Numbered from the stretch's first letter, positions 1-6,776 are shown. The stretch: DNA of 11,991 nucleotides from an uncultured Collinsella sp. (GCA_902478875.1 CABSMZ010000045.1:1-11991), one strand, 5' to 3'. A program made the numbers and translations. The notes: generated by a model from the letters alone, not told the origin.

Positions 1-31
1 GTCGGCAGCGTCAGATGTGTATAAGAGACAG
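1..31 (+). other. Illumina Nextera transposase adapter (library contamination)
   Basis: These bases match the Nextera read-1 transposase adapter without its first two bases. Positions 13-31 are the 19-bp Tn5 mosaic end AGATGTGTATAAGAGACAG, and 1-12 are the adapter tail. This is library DNA left at a contig end, not genome and not a natural transposon end. Genomic sequence starts at about base 32. The minus-strand gene that meets this edge is therefore cut by the assembly, and any residues read through the adapter are artefacts. Confidence 0.97.
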
Positions 32-167
32 GCTGTTTAAGCATCGCGCGCTCCTTGCGTTCGGCCCTTTTGCCCTTAATGGCCGTGACCACAAAGTAAA
101 TGACCGCGGCGGCAACGATTGCGGCCACACACAGGCCAATCGAGCCAAACATTGCTGTCAATTCCAT
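32..167 (-). CDS. Small single-span membrane protein, partial (C-terminus missing)
   Basis: The ORF starts with ATG at 167 and is preceded by GAGGTG at a spacing of about seven bases, a good ribosome binding site. The 45 genomic residues begin MELTAMFGSIGLCVAAIVAA, continue in one hydrophobic helix (about residues 7-30), and then turn into a strongly basic, charged segment (KGKRAERKERAMLKQ). This pattern fits a short bitopic membrane protein with a cytoplasmic basic tail. The frame is still open where it meets the adapter at base 31, so the true C-terminus and length are unknown. It is divergent from the gene at 358. I do not recognise the family. The start and membrane helix are convincing; a function cannot be assigned. 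Confidence 0.65.
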
Positions 168-357
168 ACCGCGTCACCTCTCTTTTAAACGGGACTTTCA
201 AGATAGCACCTCGATACCCGCCACCACAGCTCCTTCACGTTCGCCGGCCCTTCGGTCTAACGGATGGCGCGGCGGGGAAAAATCAACTCGTCAAACGATT
301 TAGCAATCGTAGCGCCGGTCGCACGCTGACGGGTGCACAACATAGAAACGGACCACC
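168..357. other. Divergent intergenic region
   Basis: About 190 bp separate the divergent small membrane-protein gene and the gene at 358. It should hold promoters for both, but I found no hexamer pair with good spacing on either strand. No RNA gene or strong hairpin was recognised. Confidence 0.5.
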
Positions 358-1449
358 ATGTATTCTCTCAACGATTTGAACGAGCGCGTCGACGCCTTCG
401 TCGGCACCAGCTCCTTCGACACGCCTGCCGCGGCAAACGACCAAGCTCCCATCGATGTGCCCGCCGAGGTTCACGAGGACATCGTCGCCTCGGTCGATTT
501 CTCCGAGGTCGAGCTCGCAGACGAGTTCACCGAGCCCCAGGTAGCCGTGACCCCCAACGGACTGCTCCCCATGGAGCCCCTGCCCATCGACGGACGTCTG
601 CGCAAGGCTGCCCTTCGCATGCCCGACGAGATCGAGGAGGCCAGCGGCTTCACGCTCTTCGGCCGTCGCATCAAATCGCTCATCTACACCACCGATGTCG
701 CGGTTATCCGCAACTCCAACGCCGATGCCGTCTTTGCGGTCTACCCCTTCACGCCGCAGCCGGCTATTACGCAGGCGCTGCTGACCGTCGCCGAGTGCCC
801 GGTCTTTGTAGGCGTGGGCGGTGGCACCACCACCGGTAAGCGCTCCGTACAGATGGCAGCCGTCTCCGAGATGCAGGGCGCGGCGGGCTGCGTGGTCAAC
901 TCCCCCGCCACTGCCGAGATGGTCGAGCACATCACCAACATCGCCGACATCCCCGTCATCGCCACGGTCGTTCGCTGCGACGACGATGCTCACGCCAAGG
1001 TGCGCGCCGGAGCCAAGATTCTCAACATCGCCGCCGGCAAGAACACGCCCCAGGTCCTACGCGAGCTGCGCGAGCACTATCCCAACCTGCCGCTCATCGC
1101 GCCGGGCGGCAAGACGCCCGAGAGCATCCGTGAGACCATCGCCGCCGGCGCCAACGCCATCATCTGGACGCCGCCTTCGGCCCAGCAGTTACAGACCGAC
1201 ATGATGCAGCGTTATCGCAAGATGAAGGAAGACGCCACACCTGTCATCTCGCGCGACGATGTGCCCATTATCGACCAGGTCGCCGCCGCCGAGGTCAGCC
1301 AGGTCGAGAACATGAATCCCGATGTGCCGATTCCCGACGAAGTCATCGAGCGCGTCGCTTCGATCCACGAGCGCGTCGAGGAACATCGCGCCAACCGCGG
1401 CCTTAAGCCATCACTGCACGGCTTCTTCTTCCGCGGAAAGAAACGTTAG
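358..1449 (+). CDS. Uncharacterised TIM-barrel-like protein (often labelled 'hydrolase')
   Basis: A 363-residue soluble protein. The core (about residues 80-295) looks like a (beta/alpha)8 barrel of the KDPG-aldolase/IMPDH/ThiG phosphate-binding sort. It has regular beta-strands (VAVIRN, AVFAVYP, CPVFVGVGG, IPVIATVV, KILNIAAGK, LPLIAPGG, NAIIWTPP), a glycine-rich turn GVGGGTTTGKRS (152-163) and a late GGKTPESI loop (250-257) where such barrels bind phosphate. From memory, Firmicutes and Actinobacteria share a conserved family with this core whose databank name 'hydrolase' is not based on a known reaction. The protein has an acidic N-terminal extension (1-75) and a C-terminal helical, basic tail (295-363, ending FFFRGKKR) beyond the core. 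The ribosome site before ATG 358 is weak (GGA five bases upstream), so the start is less certain; no better in-frame start was seen. The gene is single, followed by a terminator. The substrate is unknown. Confidence 0.8.
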   Translation: MYSLNDLNERVDAFVGTSSFDTPAAANDQAPIDVPAEVHEDIVASVDFSEVELADEFTEPQVAVTPNGLLPMEPLPIDGRLRKAALRMPDEIEEASGFTLFGRRIKSLIYTTDVAVIRNSNADAVFAVYPFTPQPAITQALLTVAECPVFVGVGGGTTTGKRSVQMAAVSEMQGAAGCVVNSPATAEMVEHITNIADIPVIATVVRCDDDAHAKVRAGAKILNIAAGKNTPQVLRELREHYPNLPLIAPGGKTPESIRETIAAGANAIIWTPPSAQQLQTDMMQRYRKMKEDATPVISRDDVPIIDQVAAAEVSQVENMNPDVPIPDEVIERVASIHERVEEHRANRGLKPSLHGFFFRGKKR

Positions 1450-1461
1450 CCGCAACAGCAA

Positions 1462-1494
1462 GGCCCGCCCCACAAACGTGAGGCGGGCCGTTTT
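1462..1494 (+). terminator. Rho-independent terminator after the TIM-barrel gene
   Basis: Inverted repeat GGCCCGCC (1462-1469) and GGCGGGCC (1482-1489). The stem continues after one mismatch with CAC/GTG around an AAAC loop, and is followed by GTTTTCGTTT. It lies 13 bases after the stop codon. The convergent degV-like gene ends at 1531, so the same hairpin may also stop that transcript, although the T-run on the minus side is poor. Confidence 0.85.
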
Positions 1495-1530
1495 CGTTTG
1501 AGCAATCATGCAGCGACGTGATGGGGCAAA

Positions 1531-2421
1531 TTAATCCACGCGCTTGTCACCCATAAAGAAGAGCGCCACCGTACCAGGTCCGGTATGCGAGCCAATCAGA
1601 GTACCGATGTCATTGATCTCAATCTTGCCTTTAAGCTGCGGAACCTGTTCCTCAATCAGCGCCGCAACTGCCTCGGCATCCTCGCGGCACGCCGAGTGCG
1701 ACATGATGCACTTACCCGAATAATCCGTACCGCCCTGCACGTGTGCCATCATGGTCTTAGCCATCTCGGAAATCGCGCGCTTCTTGGTGCGAATCTTCTC
1801 ACGTGGCGACAGCTTACCTTCGCAATCGACCGTCATAAGCGGGCAAATCTTAAGCGCCGTGCCGATGATCGCGCTCGCGGCCGAAATGCGACCGCCGCGC
1901 AGGTAGCTCGACAGATCGGTCGAGAAGAACCAGTGGTGCAGGTTGAGTTTGTGCTCCTCGATCCAGGCAGCCGTCTCGTCGAGTGAAGCCCCGCTATCGC
2001 GCACGTCGGCGGCATATTCCAGCAACAGACCAAAGCCCGAAGACGCCCCCAGCGAATCGATGACGCGCACCTTGCCGCCCTGGGGATAGCGATCCGCGAG
2101 CATCTGCGCCGCGACGCAGGCCGATCCATACGTGCCCGAAATACCCGACGACAACGTCAGGTGCAGCACGTCTTTACCCTCGGCAACAAACGGCTCCCAA
2201 AACTCCTCGTACTCGCCCACGCTCACCTGAGACGTCTTGGGCATGGCGCCCGCGGCAATCTGGGCAAAAAACTTGTCCGGCGTAATCGACTGATACAGAT
2301 CGTCCGTATAGACAACATCGTCGATCTCGTAATGAAAACACACGACAGGGATATTGCGCGCCGCAAAGAACTCACGGGTTCGGTCGGCGGCGGATTCACA
2401 GGTCAGGACATAATCACTCAT
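1531..2421 (-). CDS. DegV family (fatty-acid-binding) protein
   Basis: DegV-family proteins bind one fatty acid. In Firmicutes some act as FakB, presenting the acyl chain to the kinase FakA for phosphorylation and entry into phospholipid synthesis. At 296 residues the length is normal. Family hallmarks are the N-terminal Asp/Ser-rich strand (VLTCESAADRT), the KTSQVSVGEY loop (62-71), HLTLSSGISGTY (87-98), the IDS strand (121-123), YLRGGRIS (173-180) and the C-terminal HTGPGTVALFF (279-289). I place the start at ATG 2421 because TAAGGAG lies eight bases upstream. An in-frame ATG at 2439 would add six residues but overlaps that ribosome site region and has none of its own. No FakA gene is in the window. 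The fatty acid bound is unknown. The gene is apparently monocistronic and convergent with the TIM-barrel gene. Confidence 0.92.
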   Translation of the reverse strand: MSDYVLTCESAADRTREFFAARNIPVVCFHYEIDDVVYTDDLYQSITPDKFFAQIAAGAMPKTSQVSVGEYEEFWEPFVAEGKDVLHLTLSSGISGTYGSACVAAQMLADRYPQGGKVRVIDSLGASSGFGLLLEYAADVRDSGASLDETAAWIEEHKLNLHHWFFSTDLSSYLRGGRISAASAIIGTALKICPLMTVDCEGKLSPREKIRTKKRAISEMAKTMMAHVQGGTDYSGKCIMSHSACREDAEAVAALIEEQVPQLKGKIEINDIGTLIGSHTGPGTVALFFMGDKRVD

Positions 2422-2449
2422 ATGAGGCTCCTTACTCATTGCTGCGCAA

Positions 2450-2458
2450 ATTATCGCA
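2450..2458 (-). promoter_or_regulatory. Putative extended -10 element for the degV-like gene
   Basis: On the minus strand TGC-GATAAT reads as an extended -10 (GATAAT at 2455-2450). It would give a leader of about 20 bases ahead of the TAAGGAG ribosome site. No good -35 hexamer lies 17 bases upstream, which is tolerated with extended -10 promoters. Prediction only. Confidence 0.4.
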
Positions 2459-2486
2459 CAGTGAGCCTACATGCGGTACATATGTC

Positions 2487-2517
2487 CACTATTTACCAAA
2501 TCGAACCAAAAATAGTG
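2487..2517. repeat. Inverted repeat upstream of degV-like gene (possible operator)
   Basis: CACTATTT (2487-2494) pairs perfectly with AAATAGTG (2510-2517) across 15 bases, and two of the next three outer pairs also match. It sits about 30 bases upstream of the putative degV -10. Without a T-run it looks more like a protein-binding site than a terminator. Confidence 0.45.
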
Positions 2518-2684
2518 AACATCTTTACCACCATCGTCTCCACCGGCCCCACGCATAAATATCTGAGAAAACACCCTCTGTCGTCTCCACCCAACCAACA
2601 CATCTACCTTCACTAAATCGATTTACCAAACCATTCAGCCGACAATTCAGCCGCTGGCGCAAAATCGAAACAAAAGCGGCGCAT

Positions 2685-2714
2685 ACTGATAAACGTTTGA
2701 CGCTGTTTATCAGT
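2685..2714. repeat. Perfect 10-bp inverted repeat just upstream of fbp (possible operator or leader hairpin)
   Basis: ACTGATAAAC (2685-2694) and GTTTATCAGT (2705-2714) are exact reverse complements across a 10-bp spacer. The right arm runs into TTTT (2714-2717) and lies 27 bases before the fbp start. It could be a dimeric-repressor operator covering the promoter, or, if transcribed, a leader hairpin. The AT-rich stem makes a strong terminator unlikely. Confidence 0.55.
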
Positions 2715-2741
2715 TTTACCAGCCCCATCGGAAGGTGTTTC

Positions 2742-4658
2742 ATGGTCGCATTCGATCGCAACCCGCAAGACTTCAAGTATCTGCGCCTGCTGTCGAGACA
2801 GTTCCCCACCGAACAATCCGCATTTACCGAAATTATCAACCTCTCGGCCATCCTCAACCTACCCAAGGGCACCGAGCATTTTATGAGCGACGTGCATGGT
2901 GAGTACGAAGCCTTTATGCACATCCTCAACAACTGCTCGGGCGTCGTGCGCGAACATGTCGACGAGATCTTTGGCGACACGCTCTCCTTTGACGAAAAGG
3001 GCGAGCTGTGTACGCTCATCTACTACCCGCGCGAGAAGATCGACCTGGTCCGCAGTCAGCGCGAGGACTCGCCCACCTGGTACAAGACGATGCTTGACCA
3101 GCTCATCATGGTCGCTCGCTCACTTTCAAGCCGCTACACGCGCTCCAAGGTGCGTAAGGCCATCCCGCGCGATTACGCCTATATCATCGACGAGTTGTTG
3201 CACACGCACCCGGACGAGAACAACTATCGCGTGCGCTATCACGAGCGCATCGTGGAGTCCATCCTGGAGACCGCCAGCGCCGACGACTTTATTGAGTCGC
3301 TCGCCTCGCTCATCAAGCGCCTGGCCGTCGACCACCTGCACCTGGTGGGCGACATCTTCGACCGCGGCGGCGGCGCGGCCAAGATTATGGACCGTCTGCT
3401 CACCTACCATTCGCTCGACATCCAGTGGGGCAACCACGACCTGCTGTGGATGGGCGCTGCGGCCGGTGAGCCCGCCTGCATCGCCACGGTGTTGCGCAAC
3501 AACCTACGCTACGACAACTACGAGATCCTGGAGAACGACTACGGCATCTCGTTGCGTGAGCTTGTCGCCTTTGCCGATGCCACCTACACCGCCGGTGAGT
3601 CCATCACCCCGCTGATCAAGGCCATCAACGTGCTGCTCTTTAAGCTCGAGGGCCAGATTATCCAGCGCCACCCCGAGTTCGATATGACCGACCGCCTGTT
3701 ACTCGACAAGATCGACCACGACACCGGCACGGTCACGCTCGCCGACGGCAGCGTGTGGCCGCTCACGACCAACGACTTCCCCACCGTCGACCCGGCGGAC
3801 CCCTATACGCTCACGTCTCAGGAGCAGCACATCATCGACAAGCTCGTGTCCGAGTTTGTCACCGCCGATCACCTGCATCGCCATATCGATTTCCTCTATT
3901 CCCACGGCTCGATGTACAAGGTCGCCAACGGCAACCTGCTCTTCCATGGCTGCGTGCCGCTCAACGAGGACGGCACCTTTAGCAGCATGAACTGCCTGGG
4001 CACCTGGCACGCTGGCCGTGATTATCTCGATTTTTGCGACCACATCGCCCGCCGCGCGTGGCGCGTGGGCGACCGCGATGCCCTCGACTGGATGTGGTAC
4101 CTGTGGATTGGCTTCAATTCACCCGCCAGCGGACGCCTGGTGCGTACCTTTGAGCGCGCCTATATCGCCGATAAGAGCACCTGGGTCGAGCCGATGGACC
4201 CGTACTTTACGCTTACCAAGTCGCCCTCGGTCTGCGATGATATCATGCGCGAGTTTGGCGTCGCGCCCATGGCATGCTCGCCGACCGGCCACATCATCAA
4301 CGGCCACACGCCCGTTAAAACCACCAAGGGCGAGCAGCCCATCCGCGCCGAGGGCAAGCTGCTGGTCATCGATGGCGGCTTCTGCCGCGCTTACCATCCC
4401 AAGACGGGCATCGCCGGCTATACGCTCATCTCGAGCTCGCGCGGCTGCCGCCTCAAGTCGCACCGGGCCTTTACGACGGTTGCCGAGGCACTCACGCGCA
4501 ACGTGGACATCGAAAGCGAGACCAACCGTTTTGACCAAGCAGACCGTCGCCGCATGGTGAGCGACACCGATACTGGCGCCAAGATTCGCAGCCAGATCCA
4601 GGATCTGCGCCAGCTGCTCGATGCATATAGAAACGGTGCTATCGAGGAGCGCGTCTAG
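2742..4658 (+). CDS. fbp: Fructose-1,6-bisphosphatase, class III
   Basis: Hydrolyses fructose 1,6-bisphosphate to fructose 6-phosphate in the cytoplasm, the committing step of gluconeogenesis. The 638-residue length and sequence match the Firmicutes/Actinobacteria class III enzyme, a metallophosphatase of the calcineurin-like fold. Metal-site motifs are in order: SDVHGEYEAF (49-58), GDIFDRGG (203-210), WGNHDLLW (229-236), FHGCVPL (401-407), GHTPVK (521-526) and the closing IDGGFCRAYHPKTG (543-556). I chose ATG 2742 because GGAAGGTG lies about six bases upstream; an in-frame TTG at 2697 is upstream of that ribosome site and inside the inverted repeat, so it is unlikely. All key residues are present, so the enzyme should be active. 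A GtrA gene starts 78 bases downstream with no clear terminator between, so partial cotranscription is possible. Confidence 0.97.
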   Translation: MVAFDRNPQDFKYLRLLSRQFPTEQSAFTEIINLSAILNLPKGTEHFMSDVHGEYEAFMHILNNCSGVVREHVDEIFGDTLSFDEKGELCTLIYYPREKIDLVRSQREDSPTWYKTMLDQLIMVARSLSSRYTRSKVRKAIPRDYAYIIDELLHTHPDENNYRVRYHERIVESILETASADDFIESLASLIKRLAVDHLHLVGDIFDRGGGAAKIMDRLLTYHSLDIQWGNHDLLWMGAAAGEPACIATVLRNNLRYDNYEILENDYGISLRELVAFADATYTAGESITPLIKAINVLLFKLEGQIIQRHPEFDMTDRLLLDKIDHDTGTVTLADGSVWPLTTNDFPTVDPADPYTLTSQEQHIIDKLVSEFVTADHLHRHIDFLYSHGSMYKVANGNLLFHGCVPLNEDGTFSSMNCLGTWHAGRDYLDFCDHIARRAWRVGDRDALDWMWYLWIGFNSPASGRLVRTFERAYIADKSTWVEPMDPYFTLTKSPSVCDDIMREFGVAPMACSPTGHIINGHTPVKTTKGEQPIRAEGKLLVIDGGFCRAYHPKTGIAGYTLISSSRGCRLKSHRAFTTVAEALTRNVDIESETNRFDQADRRRMVSDTDTGAKIRSQIQDLRQLLDAYRNGAIEERV

Positions 4659-4736
4659 CCCCACCCGCGGGGATTGGCTAAACTTGCTGAGTTTGTCATC
4701 CCCACGGCGTCCCCGCGCCACCCTAAGGCAGGTACC

Positions 4737-5132
4737 ATGCAAAAGCTCCTTGCGCAGATCATGAAATTTGGCGTCGTCGGTGTCATTGCCACGGTTATCG
4801 ACTTTGGCATTATGAATCTGCTCCACTACGGTCTCGGCCTCAACATCCTAATCGCCAACACCAGCGGCTTTATCATCTCGCTCATCTTTAACTACCTCGC
4901 AAGCATGAAGTACGTGTTTGCGCACAAGGAAGGCATGAGCCGCCGCCGCGAGTTCATCATCTTTGTCGTGCTGTCCGTGATCGGTTTGGTGCTCAACGAC
5001 GGCATCGTGCTGGCGCTCAACGCCGGCCTGGGACTCGAGGCCAATATCGCCAAGATCTGCGCCACCGCGCTTGTCATGGTCTACAACTTTGTGACCCGAA
5101 AAATCTTCCTGGAGGGCGACGAGACAAAATAG
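4737..5132 (+). CDS. GtrA family membrane protein (first of a tandem pair)
   Basis: A 131-residue integral membrane protein with four predicted helices (about 9-30, 36-55, 72-97, 103-122). GtrA-family proteins are thought to flip or help export polyprenyl-phosphate-linked sugars used to decorate cell-wall polymers or glycans. Family marks here are FGVVGVIATVIDFG in helix 1, FNYLASMKYVFAHKEG after helix 2, and YNFVTRKIFLEG at the end. ATG 4737 is the start, with AAGGCAGG a few bases upstream; the in-frame TTG at 4674 would add a charged, unlikely leader. It closely resembles the next gene, sharing SMKYVF, EGMSR, LSVIGL and FLEG. No glycosyltransferase is adjacent, so the substrate is unknown. 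Confidence 0.9.
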   Translation: MQKLLAQIMKFGVVGVIATVIDFGIMNLLHYGLGLNILIANTSGFIISLIFNYLASMKYVFAHKEGMSRRREFIIFVVLSVIGLVLNDGIVLALNAGLGLEANIAKICATALVMVYNFVTRKIFLEGDETK

Positions 5133-5154
5133 CTCGAAACCCCTGCAGCATTAC

Positions 5155-5202
5155 GGCGCCCACGGACGACGCGCACTCAGCGCAGTATCGTCCGTGGGTG
5201 TC
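5155..5202 (+). terminator. Strong hairpin after the first GtrA gene, probable terminator
   Basis: CCCACGGACGA (5159-5169) and TCGTCCGTGGG (5188-5198) form a perfect 11-bp stem, extendable to 15 bp with two G-U pairs (5155-5202). The 18-base loop can form its own GCGC/GCGC stem. It lies 22 bases after the stop codon. The following sequence (TGTCGCTCGTTT) has only a weak T-run, so termination is likely but not certain. Confidence 0.6.
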
Positions 5203-5271
5203 GCTCGTTTACGGGCAAATATTTTACGTTTGCGGATTAGCTCTTGAAAATTTGGCGAGTTCATATAGTTA

Positions 5272-5301
5272 TTGGCAAAGACCTTACGTTTCCCTTGTAA
5301 A
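5272..5301 (+). promoter_or_regulatory. Weak candidate promoter for the second GtrA gene
   Basis: TTGGCA (5272-5277) and TGTAAA (5296-5301) with an 18-base spacer. This would give a leader of about 45 bases before GTG 5352. The hexamers match the sigma-70 consensus at five and four positions. The surrounding 5133-5351 region is AT-richer than the genes and also holds TTACGTTT twice (5224, 5284). Prediction only. Confidence 0.3.
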
Positions 5302-5351
5302 AGCTCTAAAGTATCCTCTGCTCGATTCATCAACGCATTGGATGTGATTAC

Positions 5352-5759
5352 GTGCGCAAGGCGCTGGCACAACCTCATACCAAGCAGTTCCTCAAGTTTG
5401 CTGTCGTGGGTCTTATCTCCTTTGGCATCGACTGGGGCATGCTCATTGCGCTCGTCGAGCTGTTCCACCTCGACTTTTTGATGAGCACCACGGTTTCGTT
5501 TATCACGTCCGTCGTGGTCAACTACTGGCTCAGCATGAAGTACGTGTTCGACCACCGCGAAGGCATGAGCCGCAAGCGTGAGTTCACGATCTTCACCATC
5601 CTGTCGGTGATCGGCCTGGGCCTCAACGACCTGTATATGTTTGTGGGCGTCACGTTTTTGAGCATCGGCTACCAAGCCATGAAGGCCATCGCCACGTTCC
5701 TCGTCACCTGGTACAACTACTTCAGCCGCCGCTTCTTCCTCGAGGGCGCACGGTCATAG
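5352..5759 (+). CDS. GtrA family membrane protein (second of a tandem pair)
   Basis: A 135-residue membrane protein with four predicted helices (about 14-35, 42-61, 76-101, 107-124), with the same family marks as its upstream neighbour: FAVVGLISFGIDWG, NYWLSMKYVFDHREGMSRKREF, LSVIGLGLND and YNYFSRRFFLEG. The role is inferred as lipid-linked sugar translocation. The start is GTG 5352. No ATG lies in frame upstream before the TAA at 5307, and the ribosome site (GGATGTGA) is weak. It probably arose by duplication of the first GtrA gene, with the loop around EGMSR and the start of helix 3 best conserved. The 219-bp gap with a hairpin suggests it is transcribed separately from its paralogue. It ends before a very strong terminator. 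Confidence 0.88.
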   Translation: MRKALAQPHTKQFLKFAVVGLISFGIDWGMLIALVELFHLDFLMSTTVSFITSVVVNYWLSMKYVFDHREGMSRKREFTIFTILSVIGLGLNDLYMFVGVTFLSIGYQAMKAIATFLVTWYNYFSRRFFLEGARS

Positions 5760-5785
5760 TCGATTCACTATTTGCTTGAATGTAT

Positions 5786-5819
5786 AACCGGTTGGAATTC
5801 CCATTCCAACCGGTTTTTT
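5786..5819 (+). terminator. Near-ideal Rho-independent terminator after the second GtrA gene
   Basis: AACCGGTTGGAAT (5786-5798), loop TCCC, ATTCCAACCGGTT (5803-5815): a perfect 13-bp stem running into six T residues (5814-5819). Confidence 0.95.
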
Positions 5820-5858
5820 GTTTGCCGAGAGACCCGGCGACCCAGTCCCATTCGCACG

Positions 5859-5896
5859 AAAAACGGGCGGCCCGGATGTTTGTCCGAACCGCCCGT
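5859..5896 (-). terminator. Rho-independent terminator of the B12-riboswitch operon
   Basis: On the minus strand ACGGGCGG (5896-5889) pairs with CCGCCCGT (5870-5863). An inner CGGA/TCCG stem sits around a CAAACA loop, and the whole runs into a five-T tract (5863-5859). It lies 23 bases after the stop codon at 5919, back to back with the GtrA terminator. Confidence 0.88.
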
Positions 5897-5918
5897 CTGG
5901 CGCGCTATGTCGAGGCCT

Positions 5919-6767
5919 CTAGCCCGTTACGTAATACCAAACGACGTTGTCGCCATTGGAGAGAACGTAGTTACTGCAGGCCGTCATGGGCGTTGTGCCG
6001 TTGACGGAGTACATCCAGCCGCTCGTGCCGCCGTACTGTTTCTCGGCCAAACCACCAATCGCAGAAACATACGTGCCGTACGATGAGCCGTGTGCGTTGA
6101 CAGAAAGGCCCAGCGCGCACAGGGCATCGTAAACGGTGGCGCCTTCGTTAAAGGTAAAGGTGCCGCCAGAGGACACGGGATTGCCCACAGCGCTCGATGT
6201 GACCGAAACCGTCACCGTAACGTAGTTGGACTCCTGTGAGCCGCTTTGGCTGCCCGAGGAGGCGTTTCCACCATTAGAGGATGAGGCTCCATCAGACGAC
6301 TGGCCACCGCCCGAAGAAGCACCGCCAGACGCATTGGAAGTATCACCGGCTCCCGTATTTTGGGCAGCGGATTTATCGCCAGACTTCTTGCCGCCCCGGT
6401 CCTCGGACTTCTTGCTATCCGAGTTTTTGTCCGATTCCTTGTTTGAAGACTCGGAATCCTTGGAACTGGCCTCGCCCGAAGTCGTAGTCGTAGTCGAGCC
6501 AAACCCCTTGGTGTCCTTGGCGACGACGCTCTCCCCCGTCACGGTCTGAACGATCCAGTCAATGGACCAGGCGCCGCTCTCGGAAGGATGGACGAAGCCC
6601 AGCGAGACGACGATCAGAATGGTGCACGCGGCAGCAAGAACGCCAAGGAGCGCCTTGCGACGAGAGGCGGACGCCGCCGAAGCGGCGCCCTGTTGCTTTG
6701 CATCGTCGAACTGAATGAACGAGGAATCTGGTTGCTTGGGGTCAGCGTCCTTGGATTTATTGGACAC
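5919..6767 (-). CDS. Membrane-anchored DUF4430 protein, probable surface cobalamin-binding partner
   Basis: A 282-residue protein with a short cytoplasmic N-terminus, one signal-anchor helix (about 38-58), a long Ser/Gly/Lys/Asp-rich linker (about 88-180) and a C-terminal DUF4430 domain (about 182-281: VTVTVSVT, FNEGATVYDALCALG, GTSGWMYSVNGT, YVLSNGDNVVWYYV). DUF4430 is related to the C-terminal beta-domain of animal intrinsic factor and transcobalamin, which covers bound B12. The anchor orientation puts this domain outside the cell, at the end of a flexible stalk long enough to reach into the wall. I place the start at GTG 6767 because AGGTGAGG lies just upstream; GTG 6776, abutting the previous stop, has no ribosome site. 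The nine-base gap to the upstream surface-protein gene, with the ribosome site touching that gene's stop codon, indicates an operon and probably translational coupling, hence control by the same riboswitch. A role in corrinoid uptake is inferred. Confidence 0.85.
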   Translation of the reverse strand: MSNKSKDADPKQPDSSFIQFDDAKQQGAASAASASRRKALLGVLAAACTILIVVSLGFVHPSESGAWSIDWIVQTVTGESVVAKDTKGFGSTTTTTSGEASSKDSESSNKESDKNSDSKKSEDRGGKKSGDKSAAQNTGAGDTSNASGGASSGGGQSSDGASSSNGGNASSGSQSGSQESNYVTVTVSVTSSAVGNPVSSGGTFTFNEGATVYDALCALGLSVNAHGSSYGTYVSAIGGLAEKQYGGTSGWMYSVNGTTPMTACSNYVLSNGDNVVWYYVTG

Positions 6768-6776
6768 AACCCTCAC

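Larger units (their letters stand above)
2440..2741. other. Repeat-rich divergent intergenic region between degV-like gene and fbp
   Basis: About 300 bp without a gene, visibly richer in A+T and in oligo-pyrimidine CCA/TCC runs than the flanks. The heptamer TTTACCA occurs four times on the + strand (2492, 2524, 2622, 2715), twice inside the longer ATTTACCAAA (2491 and 2621). TCGTCTCCACC occurs twice (2534 and 2581). There are two inverted repeats, CACTATTT/AAATAGTG (2487-2494, 2510-2517) and a perfect 10-bp one next to fbp (2685-2714). No ORF here has a plausible ribosome site. It probably carries the regulation of both divergent genes. Confidence 0.6.

Noticed and set aside
1..31. Natural Tn5-like transposon end
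   Set aside because: The mosaic end is joined to the synthetic Nextera tail and sits exactly at the sequence edge, so it is library adapter.
283..993. 236-codon minus frame across the start of the TIM-barrel gene
   Set aside because: Antisense shadow of the well-formed + strand gene; Gly/Asp/Val-rich translation without recognisable motifs.
2697..2741. Upstream in-frame TTG start for fbp adding 15 residues
   Set aside because: It lies inside the inverted repeat and has no ribosome site, while ATG 2742 has GGAAGGTG at the right distance.
4659..4680. CCCC/GGGG short hairpin after fbp as a terminator
   Set aside because: The stem is only four base pairs and no T-run follows; not enough to call a terminator.
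5151..5675. 174-codon minus frame over the second GtrA gene
   Set aside because: Antisense of a clear GtrA gene; the translation is not protein-like and has no ribosome site.
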